Part shown: one piece after another, positions 19,201-28,113 of the stretch
Numbering within the stretch: position 1 is the first letter of the stretch
Layout of the letters: every line of letters begins with the position of its first letter
Assembly: GCA_903860935.1 (NCBI GenBank)
Contig: CAIOSQ010000232.1
Location: 1 to 37,687, forward strand
DNA: 37,687 bases
Direction of reading: 5' to 3'
Origin: an uncultured Rhodospirillales bacterium
GTDB taxonomy: Bacteria; Pseudomonadota; Alphaproteobacteria; CACIAM-22H2
Position numbers and translations under genes: made by a program
Notes under the pieces: model-generated
Seen by the model: the letters and a program-made list of their open reading frames with translations, nothing else
Told to the model about the DNA's origin: nothing
The model's database searches: none

Positions 19201-20483
19201 GGCACGAGCCCCTGGCCGCGCAGGAAGTCGCGCAGGCGGTTGAACTGGTCCCGGCGCGACAGCCCGGCGCGCGCGTCTTGAGATGGCGCGGCGACGCCAC
19301 CGGCTCGCTTCTGGGCCAGCCAAGCCCGCAGCGCGGCCGCGATCGCGCCGGTGTCGCTGCCGACATGACCGAGGCCGCGCGTGCGGATCAAGTCCGCCGC
19401 GACACCGCCGGAATAGCCGAGCGAGAGGACCGGCCGGCCAGCGCCGGCATACTCGAACAGCTTCGCCGGACAGACGCCCTGCTCGCGCGGATCGTTCCAC
19501 AGCAGAAGCAGGAGCGCGTCCGCCTGCTTCTGCCAGGCGAGCGACGTGCGATACGGCACCGCCGCGCCGACCCGCACCCTGTCCTCGACGCCGTGCCGGC
19601 GCGCCATCTCTGCGACGCCGCGCAGATCCTGGCCGTGGAAGCGCAACTCGATTCGGGCGCGTTCCTCGGGGGTCAGTCCCGCCAGGGCCGCGAAGAGAGG
19701 ACTTGGGTCGCGCCGGCCGGGATAGATGATCCCCGTGTAGAGGATCGTCAGCATTTGAGGATCGAAGGGCGCGGGCGCGTCTGCGGTCGCAAAATCCTCC
19801 GGATCGTAGCCGTTGGGCACCGAGACAGACGGCTTGCCGTGGCGCTGCGCCAGTTCCTCGGCCATGGGCGGGGAGATCGTCACGCTCGCGGCGGCGCTGC
19901 GCATGACCGCGGCCTCGAGGCGGCGATCGATCGCGCCACGCCAGGCGGGCGTGTCCTGATAGGGGTTGTCGGCGAAGAAATCGCGATACTCGGCCACCCA
20001 CGGGCATCCGAAGCGCCGCGCGAGCCGCGCCGCGACGAGATGGCTGCTGAAGGGCAGCGCGGTCGAGTAGACGAGATCCGGTCGCCAGTCGCGCCCCAGC
20101 GTCCGGCCGGCCGCGAGCGCGAACGGGATCCAGCCAAGCTGGCCGTCCGGCATGCCGATCGTCGCGCGATAGAACCGCACCAGCCTTTGGGCAAGCGACG
20201 CCCTACCTGCGCCGGCGGACGCACCGCCCGCGCCGACGCCTCCGCCGCCCGGCAGAAGCCTGCGCGCGACCTCCAGCGGCGCGAAGACGTCGAGCCAGCG
20301 CGTGGTGACCACGCACGTCTCCGGGACGCGCGCAGATAGGGTGCGCGGATAGGCAAGCGGCGCCGCCGTGATCACGCGCAGGTCGTAGCCGCATTCGCGG
20401 AAAAACTCCGCAAGCTTGACGGCGCGCACGCTTCCGCTGGCGTTGTGCGGCGCGAAGGCATGGGCGAGCAGCAGCAGCTTCAC
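19197..20483 (-). CDS. Glycosyltransferase, GT4-like (WbuB-type)
   Basis: A 428-residue GT-B glycosyltransferase. Early motifs are LLLLAHAFAPHNASGSVRAV and DLVYSTALPFSSHLVAARLA. VAEYRDFFADNPYQDTPAWR is typical of GT4 enzymes related to FucNAc/WbuB-type transferases. The donor domain has VSVPNGYDPEDF, LTILYTGIIYPGRRDPSPLF and EQGVCPAKLFEYAGAGRPVL. The start is GTG 20483 (MKLLLLAHAF), which overlaps the stop of the upstream amidotransferase as GTGA. A longer open frame exists but begins in shadow sequence. A Gly/Ala-rich insertion near residues 75-92 looks like a loop. It ends overlapping the epimerase start. Specific sugars are unknown. Confidence 0.9.
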   Translation of the reverse strand: MKLLLLAHAFAPHNASGSVRAVKLAEFFRECGYDLRVITAAPLAYPRTLSARVPETCVVTTRWLDVFAPLEVARRLLPGGGGVGAGGASAGAGRASLAQRLVRFYRATIGMPDGQLGWIPFALAAGRTLGRDWRPDLVYSTALPFSSHLVAARLARRFGCPWVAEYRDFFADNPYQDTPAWRGAIDRRLEAAVMRSAAASVTISPPMAEELAQRHGKPSVSVPNGYDPEDFATADAPAPFDPQMLTILYTGIIYPGRRDPSPLFAALAGLTPEERARIELRFHGQDLRGVAEMARRHGVEDRVRVGAAVPYRTSLAWQKQADALLLLLWNDPREQGVCPAKLFEYAGAGRPVLSLGYSGGVAADLIRTRGLGHVGSDTGAIAAALRAWLAQKRAGGVAAPSQDARAGLSRRDQFNRLRDFLRGQGLVP

Positions 20484-22387
20484 GACGCGAACTCCACGCG
20501 CATCGTCCGCGCCCAGCGGATGGCATTCATGCATCGCCAATCCGCCGCGGTCATCGTCCCGGCGCCCGACGCGACCGCGCAGAGCCGCGCGATGGCCGGC
20601 GGCGCGAGGCAGGGCGGCGGTGGACCGGCGACGCTGTCCGCCACAAGCGCACGCAGCGCCGGGCTGCGCGCGAACCATTCGGCCTGCGGCGTCGCGAAGC
20701 CGATCTTGTCGCGCCGATCGAGGATCGCGTCGGGCACGAGGCCGCGCAACGCCCGGCGCAGCAGCGTCTTGGTCGTACCATCGTCGCCGATCAGCAACGA
20801 ATCCGGCAGCGACAGGGCGAATCGCGCGAGATCCGCAGTCAGGTATGGCGTGCGGTTTTCGAGCGAGACGGCCATCGCATTGCGATCCGCGTAGCGCAGC
20901 AACATCGGCAGGCTGGTTAGGGACAGGGCCTCGACCAGATCACGGCGCAGCGGCGGTGCTGCGATGTCGATCGCCGGTGGAACGGCATGGCCGGCGAAAT
21001 AGCGCGCGTCGAGCCAGTCGGGCAGCAACGGCCGGCCCACCGCGCGACGCGCAGCGGATCGCAGGGCCGGCGGCACGCCCTGGCCAAGCGCCTGGAGAAG
21101 AAGCGTCGCGCCACCAGGTCCCGATGCGCGCAGCAGACCGAGCGCCGTGCCGACGCGACCGCGGCGGAGAAGCGCGCGCACCCGCGCCGCGCGGAACACG
21201 GGATATCCGGCAAAGATTTCGTCGGCACCCTGACCGTCGAGGACGACCTTGAACCCCGCGTCGCGCACGGCGCGGAAGACCCGCGCCTGGGCCCAGATGC
21301 TGGTCGTCTGGAACGGCTGTTCCTGGGTGGCGATCAGCGTATCGAGTTCGCCGGCGAGGTCGTCGCCCGGCGGATCGACGATGCGCAGCTCGGCCTCCGC
21401 ATTCCGGGCCATGAGTTCGGCCCAGGGCCGCTCGTCGGTCGCGGCGCCCGGTGCGCTGAACGTGAAGACGGGCCGGTCGCGCTCGCCCGACAGGTGACGC
21501 ATCGCCGCGACGATGCCGCTCGAATCGATGCCCCCGGACAAGGTCGCGACCACGGGAACGTCGGCGCGCATGTGCAGCGACACGCTGCGCAGGAACAGCG
21601 CGCGTAGCGCCTCGGCGGCTTCGTCCGCGCCGCCGCGCCATGCGCCTTCGACGGGCGGCGTCCAGAACGGGGTAAGGCGGAACGCGCCGGGATCGTCGAG
21701 CGGCACCTCCAACGCATGGCCCGGTGGGACCTCGCGGATATCCGCGAACATCGTCCCGCCGCCGGCGTTGGTCACGGCATGGCGCAGATAACGGTAGAGG
21801 GCGAGCCGATCGACGACGCGACGCGCGGCGCCGATCTCGAGCAGCGGCGTCAGTTCGGAGGCGAATGCGAAGACGCCGTCGCGCCATGCGTAGTGCAGCG
21901 GCTTGATCCCGAACGGATCGCGCGCGAGCACGAGGCGCCGACCCGGCAGGTCGAACCACGCGAAGGCGAACATGCCGGTCAGCCGCGGCAGGATGGACAG
22001 GCCCTGCTGCGCGAGCAGCGCCGCGAGCACCTCGGTGTCGGAGCCGCCACGCCAGGCATGGCCTGAGAGGGCGGGATCCGCGCGCAGTTCACGGTAGTCG
22101 TAGATCTCGCCGTTGAAGACGAGCGCGCGCCGCCCATCCGCGTCGCACATCGGCTGCCACCCGGTGGGCGCGAGATCGATGATCGACAGGCGCCGGTGGA
22201 CGAGGCCGACCCGCCCCGGCGGTAGATCGACGGCCGCGCGGCCGAGGGCGAGCGGCGCGTCGTCGCGCCATGTCATGAAGCCCGAATCGTCTGGACCGCG
22301 ATGCGCGAGCGCCGCGCCGAGCCGTGCCAGCCGGTCCCCGAGGCCAGGGATCGGCGCCACGCCCACCAGACCGGCGATCCCGCACAT
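20480..22387 (-). CDS. Asparagine synthase-like glutamine amidotransferase (first of three)
   Basis: A 635-residue two-domain enzyme of the AsnB family. The N-terminal glutaminase domain starts MCGIAGLVG (Cys2 nucleophile once Met is removed), with RRLSIIDL and FNGEIYDYREL for glutamine binding. The C-terminal synthetase domain has the ATP PP-loop LSGGIDSS and LDGQGADEIFAGYPVF. In true AsnB it activates aspartate; in surface-glycan loci such proteins (for example Pseudomonas WbpS) are thought to amidate sugar carboxyl groups. Given the uronic-acid genes here I favour sugar amidation, but sequence does not prove it. ATG 22387 puts Cys at position 2; upstream Met codons would spoil the active site. 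It starts 7 bp after the methyltransferase stop. Confidence 0.93.
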   Translation of the reverse strand: MCGIAGLVGVAPIPGLGDRLARLGAALAHRGPDDSGFMTWRDDAPLALGRAAVDLPPGRVGLVHRRLSIIDLAPTGWQPMCDADGRRALVFNGEIYDYRELRADPALSGHAWRGGSDTEVLAALLAQQGLSILPRLTGMFAFAWFDLPGRRLVLARDPFGIKPLHYAWRDGVFAFASELTPLLEIGAARRVVDRLALYRYLRHAVTNAGGGTMFADIREVPPGHALEVPLDDPGAFRLTPFWTPPVEGAWRGGADEAAEALRALFLRSVSLHMRADVPVVATLSGGIDSSGIVAAMRHLSGERDRPVFTFSAPGAATDERPWAELMARNAEAELRIVDPPGDDLAGELDTLIATQEQPFQTTSIWAQARVFRAVRDAGFKVVLDGQGADEIFAGYPVFRAARVRALLRRGRVGTALGLLRASGPGGATLLLQALGQGVPPALRSAARRAVGRPLLPDWLDARYFAGHAVPPAIDIAAPPLRRDLVEALSLTSLPMLLRYADRNAMAVSLENRTPYLTADLARFALSLPDSLLIGDDGTTKTLLRRALRGLVPDAILDRRDKIGFATPQAEWFARSPALRALVADSVAGPPPPCLAPPAIARLCAVASGAGTMTAADWRCMNAIRWARTMRVEFAS

Positions 22388-22394
22388 GACGCGC

Positions 22395-23507
22395 TCAGCC
22401 TTCGCGATCGCCGCGCACGCCGACACCGAGCAGGCGCTTGCCGATCAGCGTCTCGTAGGCGAGGGGCGATTGCACCGTGGTGCGATAGCCGGCGCGCTCG
22501 AACCACAGCAGCACCTCGTTGAATCCATGCTGATGCGCATAACGTGGCGTGAACGCGTCACGCAGGCCATGCAGCGTGTTCTGGAACCCCCAGGAACCCG
22601 GCCGGCGATCGCGCATGCGGACGATCGGGTGCAGCACTGCCGCGATCGCCCACATGACCGCGTTGCGCAGCCACGCAGGCGAGCGGCTGAGCACGGGCCG
22701 GAACACGTGGTGCGTGATCAGCCAATAGGCCCGGATCACGGCGCCGCGCAGCCCCTTGACGACCAGCGAATCCTCGGCGGCATAGAGCCAGATGAACAGG
22801 CTGCCGCGTGGTGCGACCATCTTCTCGATCGCCGCGAAGGCGGCCTCGGTCGACCAGGTGTGATGCAGGACGCCCTGGCTGTGGACGTGATCCATCGAGC
22901 CGGTCGCGAACGGCAGGCGGAAGAGAGACGCCACCACCGGGTCGAGCCGCGGATGGTCGGCGAGTTCGTCGCCCGCCGCGACGAGCGCGAGGTTGAGATC
23001 GACGGCGACGACCTGTGCCGCGCCGAACAGGCGCGCAAGGATGGTCGCCTCGCGGCCATAGCCACAGCCGACATCGAGCACGCGGCGCTTCGCCTCCCGT
23101 GCCGGCGCATCCATGCGCAGCCAGACATCGCGATGTAGCGCCTCGAGTTCGGCGTCGTCGTAGATGAAGGTCAGCGCGTCGGCAGCAAGTCCGCCCCACT
23201 CCTCGGTGAACGTGCGCTGAACGGAACGCTCGCCCGGCATCGGCGCGAGGTCTGGTGCCGCGAAACCCGGATGCGCAGCGAGCGACGCGGCATGATCGCG
23301 CGCGAACCTCTGCACCAGCGGCGTGACGAAGGTCAGCATGACCGGGACGAAGTTGATGATCGGATACCACAGCCGGGATTCGGCGCAGGCAAGCAGGCCG
23401 GTCCGGACACGCCGTCGTCCACCGCGTGTCTCGGTATCGATAGGATGGAGCGTCAACGCGCCGCCCGAAACGGGGCAGCGCAGGAGGTCGAGAAGGGAAG
23501 GATCCAT
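22395..23507 (-). CDS. Methyltransferase with a degenerate Trm112-like N-terminal domain
   Basis: A 370-residue protein. Residues 1 to about 60 (MDPSLLDLLRCPVSGGALTL and LLACAESRLWYPIINFVPVM) follow the pattern of Trm112-like zinc ribbons. Each CxxC pair has kept only one cysteine (CPVS, CAES), so zinc binding is doubtful. The middle is a class I methyltransferase with the SAM loop VLDVGCGYGREATILARLFG, VVAVDLNLAL and HSQGVLHHTWSTEAAF. The C-terminal third has two hydrophobic segments (IRAYWLITHHVFRPVL and NAVMWAIAAVLHPIVRM), suggesting membrane contact. A similar layout is seen in glycan-locus methyltransferases. It starts 18 bp after the acyltransferase stop, the longest gap in the operon. 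Confidence 0.87.
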   Translation of the reverse strand: MDPSLLDLLRCPVSGGALTLHPIDTETRGGRRRVRTGLLACAESRLWYPIINFVPVMLTFVTPLVQRFARDHAASLAAHPGFAAPDLAPMPGERSVQRTFTEEWGGLAADALTFIYDDAELEALHRDVWLRMDAPAREAKRRVLDVGCGYGREATILARLFGAAQVVAVDLNLALVAAGDELADHPRLDPVVASLFRLPFATGSMDHVHSQGVLHHTWSTEAAFAAIEKMVAPRGSLFIWLYAAEDSLVVKGLRGAVIRAYWLITHHVFRPVLSRSPAWLRNAVMWAIAAVLHPIVRMRDRRPGSWGFQNTLHGLRDAFTPRYAHQHGFNEVLLWFERAGYRTTVQSPLAYETLIGKRLLGVGVRGDREG

Positions 23508-23525
23508 TGGTGCCGCTGCCTCGTT

Positions 23526-24029
23526 TCAGAGCGCTTTGACAAGACGCGCCGGCGATCCAGCGAGGATCGCGCGGCCTTCGGGGAAGCTGTCGCGCACGAC
23601 ACTGTTGGCGGCGACGATCGTGCCGTCGCCAAGCGTGACGCCAGGCAAGATCACCGCACCGAAGCCGATCCAGCAGGCGCGGCCGATCCGGATGCCGGCG
23701 GTCGGCGGCGCCTCGTCGAGATTCTCGAGGGCGTGGTTCTGCGACACGATCGCGACATTCGGCGCCCAGATCGTCCCGCGTCCGATCCAGAGCCCGTCCG
23801 CCGCGTTGATGTAGCAGCCGCCGCTCACCGCCAGCGACCTGCGGACCTTCGGGCAGTCGTCCTCGATCTCCAGCCCCGCGGGATGGAGCACCCGGGTCGT
23901 GAAATGCTTGCCGGGGCGGCAAGCTGCGTCGAGGCGGAAGACCCGCTGGAACAGGAGGTTGACCGCCCACAGCGCGGCGCCCGTGCCCGCCGTGTAGTCG
24001 AGCGCACGGAAAAGCATCTCCTTGGTCAT
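23526..24029 (-). CDS. Left-handed beta-helix acyltransferase (WbbJ type)
   Basis: A 167-residue hexapeptide-repeat O- or N-acyltransferase, normally a trimer using acetyl-CoA. The last 110 residues show repeats such as IGRGTIWAPNVAIVS, IRIGRACWIGFGAVILPGVT and LGDGTIVAANSVVRD, closing with ILAGSPARLVKAL. The likely catalytic His is in SQNHALEN. The N-terminus has a short hydrophobic stretch (GTGAALWAVNLLFQRVF) that may rest on the membrane. It could acetylate a sugar of the repeat unit. The ATG at 24029 overlaps the stop of the flippase gene (ATGA). Confidence 0.88.
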   Translation of the reverse strand: MTKEMLFRALDYTAGTGAALWAVNLLFQRVFRLDAACRPGKHFTTRVLHPAGLEIEDDCPKVRRSLAVSGGCYINAADGLWIGRGTIWAPNVAIVSQNHALENLDEAPPTAGIRIGRACWIGFGAVILPGVTLGDGTIVAANSVVRDSFPEGRAILAGSPARLVKAL

Positions 24030-25480
24030 GCGGCGCACCACCCGAGAACACGTTCGACCGCCCGATGACGCGGCAGGAAGACGACCAGTTCCGCCAGCGC
24101 GCGGAACCAGCCGCGGTGGCGAGCCACGAAGACAAGCACGCCGGCACAGCTCGCGACCGCGAGGGCGACGACCGGCGGCGCCAGCGCGATGATCGGAACG
24201 ACGATGCCGAAGAAGGCGCCCAGCCACGACCAGCGTCGCAACGCGACGCGATCGTCACCGCCGAGACGCGCCGCGAGCACGAGACCGTAGGTCGCAAGCG
24301 CCCACACGGCGATGCCGCTCACGACCGCCGCCCCGAGGGCGCCGGCGACGGGCAGGCAGATCCAGATCCCGCCCGCCAGGAACAGCGCCGTTGCAACATT
24401 GGCACGCGTCAGCGCGCCGACGAGAGTCTCGTCGGCCATCAGGAGAGGACTGAGGAGGTAGGACAGGAGCTGTGCCGGCAGGGCGGCGCAGAGCAGGACC
24501 AGAAGGGGCTGGGCCTCGGCATAGGCCGACGGCAGAGCGACCGCGGCGACGAAGCGCAGGGCAAGCAGGGCCGGCACGCCCAGCATGGCGACGAACAGCG
24601 CGACCGCGACCGCCCGGGCCACGGCGGTGCGCAGCCGCGCCGGATCGCCGGCGAGGCGCAGATCGACCATTCCTGGCGCGAGCAAGGCCGACAGCGGGAT
24701 CAGCGCCGCGGCGGCGATCGCGACGAGCGCCACCGTCCAGGCGTAGATGCCGGCGACCTCCGCGCCTTCGCGCATCTGCAGGGCCCAGACCCCGAACCAG
24801 GCCACCACCATGCCCGCCGCGCTCGCGAAGGGAAGCCGCCAGCCATAGGCCAGCATGCGGCGCGCGGTCCCTGGACGCGCCGGCCCGGCCCAGGACGAGA
24901 CGCGCGCTGTCCATGCGAGACCGGCAAGCCAGCCGGCGAGCGCGCCGGCGAAGAGCTTTTCGGCGTCCGGCGCCACCGCGGTACAGGCCAGCACCGCGAC
25001 GAAAGGTCCTGCCTTCGCGAGCGCATGGCCAGGTCCATAGCCGTCGAAACGTCCGCCGGCCTGCGCCGCGTAGGTCGCGGTCTCGAAGGCGGCGAGCGCT
25101 GCGATGCCGGCGACGCACCACGGCAAAGCGGAGACGGGCAGACCCGCAAGCGCCGCGACCGCGGGTCCGGTCGCCACTGCGGCGAGCGCGCAGAGCGCGA
25201 TCAGCGCCGCATGCGCGTATAGGGCCGGGCGGACCGCGCCGGATATCGTGCCGTGCCGTACGCGCTCTTCGCGCGCGTACCGAAAGAGCGCATGGTTGAT
25301 CCATGCGAAGGCGACCGCGTACCCGACCTGCGCGATCGACAGCATCAGGCTGTAGCGGGCGAAAACGGCAGGCGGCACGGCTATCGCGGCCAGGGCGACG
25401 GTACCGACGGCCATGAGGCTCCCCGCCCCCTGCCAGGACACGATCCGCAGCCATTGTCCGAGGAACCGGGTATCGGACAT
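24026..25480 (-). CDS. Polysaccharide flippase, Wzx-like (MATE/MOP fold)
   Basis: A 484-residue integral membrane protein with about twelve hydrophobic helices. Examples are AGSLMAVGTVALAAIAVPPA, ALIALCALAAVATGPAVAAL, GIYAWTVALVAIAAAALIPL, LVLLCAALPAQLLSYLLSPL and WLGAFFGIVVPIIALAPPVV. Length, helix number and its place in a glycan operon fit Wzx-type flippases, which turn undecaprenyl-linked repeat units to the periplasmic side. No sharp sequence motif exists for this family, so the call rests on topology and context. Its ATG overlaps the last base of the upstream amidotransferase stop (TGATG). Confidence 0.8.
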   Translation of the reverse strand: MSDTRFLGQWLRIVSWQGAGSLMAVGTVALAAIAVPPAVFARYSLMLSIAQVGYAVAFAWINHALFRYAREERVRHGTISGAVRPALYAHAALIALCALAAVATGPAVAALAGLPVSALPWCVAGIAALAAFETATYAAQAGGRFDGYGPGHALAKAGPFVAVLACTAVAPDAEKLFAGALAGWLAGLAWTARVSSWAGPARPGTARRMLAYGWRLPFASAAGMVVAWFGVWALQMREGAEVAGIYAWTVALVAIAAAALIPLSALLAPGMVDLRLAGDPARLRTAVARAVAVALFVAMLGVPALLALRFVAAVALPSAYAEAQPLLVLLCAALPAQLLSYLLSPLLMADETLVGALTRANVATALFLAGGIWICLPVAGALGAAVVSGIAVWALATYGLVLAARLGGDDRVALRRWSWLGAFFGIVVPIIALAPPVVALAVASCAGVLVFVARHRGWFRALAELVVFLPRHRAVERVLGWCAA

Positions 25481-27357
25481 CACGCGGCAGCTTCCAGGCC
25501 GGCGACCTGCGCCGGACTGCGCCCCAACAGCTTCGTCTCCACCCAGATGGCGACGCTGAGCAGCATGCATGTGGCGCCATAGGATTCGCGGAGCGCCCAA
25601 CGCGCCCCGTCGCGGTCGAAAAACCCGAGATCCAGATAGGCGCCCTCCAGCACAAGCCGGCGCACCGGCGCCGACCAAGCGCCCCGCAAGAGCCCCGCGA
25701 TGTCGATGTTGAAGCCGAAACCGATCTTCGGCGCGTGCACGAGCGACGACGGAAAGCGCTGGAGGAGATGCTGCTTGACCAGATGCTTCGTGGTTCGCGC
25801 GCGCGGCGGACATCCAAGGAGCAGATGCCGCGGGAGCGTCGCCGCGAACTCGACCACGCGATGGTCGAGGAACGGCGCCCGGATCTCGAGGCCATGCGCC
25901 ATCCCCGCCATGTCGGCGATCACGGCATGGCCATGCTGATGGCTGACCATCAGATCGGCCACCAGCGTCGCGTCGAGAAGCGACGTGGCGCCGGCGCGCA
26001 TCGCTGCGTCCACCGCGGCCTTGCCGGGAGGAGCGTCGCGCAGCGCGGCGTGCAGCGCCGGCGTGGCGACGCGCGCGGCGAGCGCGGACGCATTGGCCGA
26101 GAGCGCGGCACCGCGCTGCGCCGACGGACCTCCGGACGCCGCCGCGACCAGCGGCCGCATCCGCGCGGGCATCGCCGCGCCGGGAAGCCACGCACCCAGC
26201 CGCAGGGCCATTTCCACAAGCGGCAGCCGCGCATAACCGGCATAGCCTGCGAAGACCTCGTCGGCGCCATTGCCGGCCAGCACCACCTTGACCTCGCGGC
26301 GCATCTCGGCGGCGAGCCGATCCGCGTAGAGCGCGACCATCGAGGACATCGGCTGGTCGTAATGCGCCAGCGTGGCGACAGCATGTCCGAAATCGAGATC
26401 CGGCAGGTTCACTTCGGCATGGCGCACACCGAGAAGAGCCGCCGCCTCGCGGGCCCGCGCGAATTCGACATCCGGCCTACCGGGCCGCTCGAACCCAACG
26501 CAATAGGTGCTCACCGTACCGGTCGACGTCTCCGCCGCGAGCCGCGCGATCGTTCCGGAATCAACCCCGCCGGACAGCATCACGCCGACCGGAACGTCTG
26601 CGAGCATCTGCAGGCCGACCGCCTCGCGCATCAGCGCGTCATATTCGGCCAGCGCGGCGTGGATGCTCGTCGCACCCCGACGGCCAAGCTGCGGCGACCA
26701 GTAGAACTCGGAGGTGATCCGCCCGTCTTCCCAGACCAGGCGCTCACCCGGTCCCAGTTGCCGGATGTCCGCGAAGGCGGTCATCGGCGCCGGGATGCTC
26801 TGCTGCGCCAGCAGCGTCCCGAGCGCGGCGGGATCGGCGCGCCGCCCGATCCACGGCAATGTCAGCAGGGCCTTGATCTCGGATGCGAAGGCGATGCGCG
26901 ATCCGGCGACGGCGTAGAAGAGCGGCTTCTCGCCGATACGATCACGCGCCAGGACCAGGCGGTGGCGGCGCGCGTCCCAGAGCGCGAAGGCGAACATCCC
27001 CGCCAGCGCGTCGACGCAGCGCGCACCGAGACGCCGGTACAGCGGCAGGATCACCTCGACATCGGTCTGGCTTGCGAAGGGGTAGCCGGCTTCGTCGCGT
27101 CGCAGGGCGGAATGATTGTAGATCTCGCCATTGCACACGAGTTGGACGCCGGTATCCGGATCGCCCATCGGCTGACGGCCATTCTCCGACAGATCGACGA
27201 TGCTGAGCCTGCGATGCCCAAGCGCCGCGTGGCCATCGGCCCAGACGCCCTCGCCATCCGGGCCGCGATGGCGCAGCGCAGCGGCCATGGCCGCGAGCTC
27301 GTCGCGAGCCGCGGGCCACAATCCATGTGCATCGACGAGGCCGACGATCCCGCACAT
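25480..27357 (-). CDS. Asparagine synthase-like glutamine amidotransferase (second of three)
   Basis: A 625-residue AsnB-family enzyme. The glutaminase domain starts MCGIVGLVDAHG with Cys2 as nucleophile, then HRRLSIVDLSENGRQPM, CNGEIYNHSAL and the Asp in SQTDVEVI. The synthetase domain has the PP-loop LSGGVDSG and LAGNGADEVFAGYAGY. The last position of the PP-loop motif is Gly where the two other copies have Ser. Between the domains is QLGPGERLVWEDGRI, as in bacterial AsnB. It starts 3 bp after the stop of the preceding methyltransferase and overlaps the flippase start by one base. As for the other copies, amidation of a uronic acid in the glycan is inferred from context; free asparagine synthesis is the alternative. 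Confidence 0.93.
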   Translation of the reverse strand: MCGIVGLVDAHGLWPAARDELAAMAAALRHRGPDGEGVWADGHAALGHRRLSIVDLSENGRQPMGDPDTGVQLVCNGEIYNHSALRRDEAGYPFASQTDVEVILPLYRRLGARCVDALAGMFAFALWDARRHRLVLARDRIGEKPLFYAVAGSRIAFASEIKALLTLPWIGRRADPAALGTLLAQQSIPAPMTAFADIRQLGPGERLVWEDGRITSEFYWSPQLGRRGATSIHAALAEYDALMREAVGLQMLADVPVGVMLSGGVDSGTIARLAAETSTGTVSTYCVGFERPGRPDVEFARAREAAALLGVRHAEVNLPDLDFGHAVATLAHYDQPMSSMVALYADRLAAEMRREVKVVLAGNGADEVFAGYAGYARLPLVEMALRLGAWLPGAAMPARMRPLVAAASGGPSAQRGAALSANASALAARVATPALHAALRDAPPGKAAVDAAMRAGATSLLDATLVADLMVSHQHGHAVIADMAGMAHGLEIRAPFLDHRVVEFAATLPRHLLLGCPPRARTTKHLVKQHLLQRFPSSLVHAPKIGFGFNIDIAGLLRGAWSAPVRRLVLEGAYLDLGFFDRDGARWALRESYGATCMLLSVAIWVETKLLGRSPAQVAGLEAAA

Positions 27358-27360
27358 GGC

Positions 27361-28113
27361 TCAGCGCAGCGCCCGCGCTATCAAGCCGGCGGCCTGGCCG
27401 GGCATGGCACGACCCAGCGCCCGCGACAGCGCCCGTCCCGCACCGGTCGACTGCACCAGACGGCCGATGGCCATATGCGGCCAGAAGAACTCCTCCACGG
27501 CCACGGATGGCGCCTGGAACCCCGCGTCCGCGATCATGCGCGCGAGGCTGTCGGCGGTGAAGAAATGAACGTGATCCGTGGTCGAGAGGATGCTGCGCTG
27601 AAGGACATGGTTGCGCAGCCGCGCCAGCACACAGCCCTCGTTGGGTACGCCGACGATCAGCAGCCCACCCGGCCGCAGCACGCGGCGCAGTTCGGCGAGC
27701 GCGGCGCCACAATCGGGAATGTGCTCGAGGACATGGTTGCAGAGCACGACGTCGAAGGCGGCGTCCGGATAGGGCAGTGCGAGAAGCGACGCGCGCGTCA
27801 ACGATGCGCCCGATGTCGCGGCGCGCGCGAGCCGTAACGCGTTGCGGTCGGTCCCGTGCAATGTGGTAGGCCACCCCCGCCGCGTCGCGATCGCCGCGAG
27901 GCCGACGAGATTGATCCCGTCTCCGCAGCCGGCGTCGAGGATGGCCTTCGGCGGCGTGCCCGTTTCGGTGCACCATGCGTCGAGAAAGGATCCGAACCGG
28001 GCCCAGCGATCGGTGATGAGCCTGCGTCCCGCCGGGCTTGCGTATTGCGCGGCGAACTGGTCGTCCAGATCCCACGCGGCGCGCGCGCGCGCGATGTGGC
28101 CGCGCTCAGCCAT
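27361..28113 (-). CDS. SAM-dependent methyltransferase
   Basis: A 250-residue class I methyltransferase of the Methyltransf_11/UbiE type. SAM loop ILDAGCGDGINLVGLAAIAT is at about 60-79. Acidic residue HGTDRNALRLA, motif FDVVLCNHVLEHIPDCGAAL and LRRVLRPGGLLIVGVPNEGC follow in normal order. The C-terminal part (HVHFFTADSLARMIADAGFQ) is typical of family members acting on sugars or lipid-linked glycans. ATG 28113 (MAERGHIARARAAWD) overlaps the preceding glycosyltransferase by 8 bp. Its specific target is not evident. Confidence 0.88.
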   Translation of the reverse strand: MAERGHIARARAAWDLDDQFAAQYASPAGRRLITDRWARFGSFLDAWCTETGTPPKAILDAGCGDGINLVGLAAIATRRGWPTTLHGTDRNALRLARAATSGASLTRASLLALPYPDAAFDVVLCNHVLEHIPDCGAALAELRRVLRPGGLLIVGVPNEGCVLARLRNHVLQRSILSTTDHVHFFTADSLARMIADAGFQAPSVAVEEFFWPHMAIGRLVQSTGAGRALSRALGRAMPGQAAGLIARALR

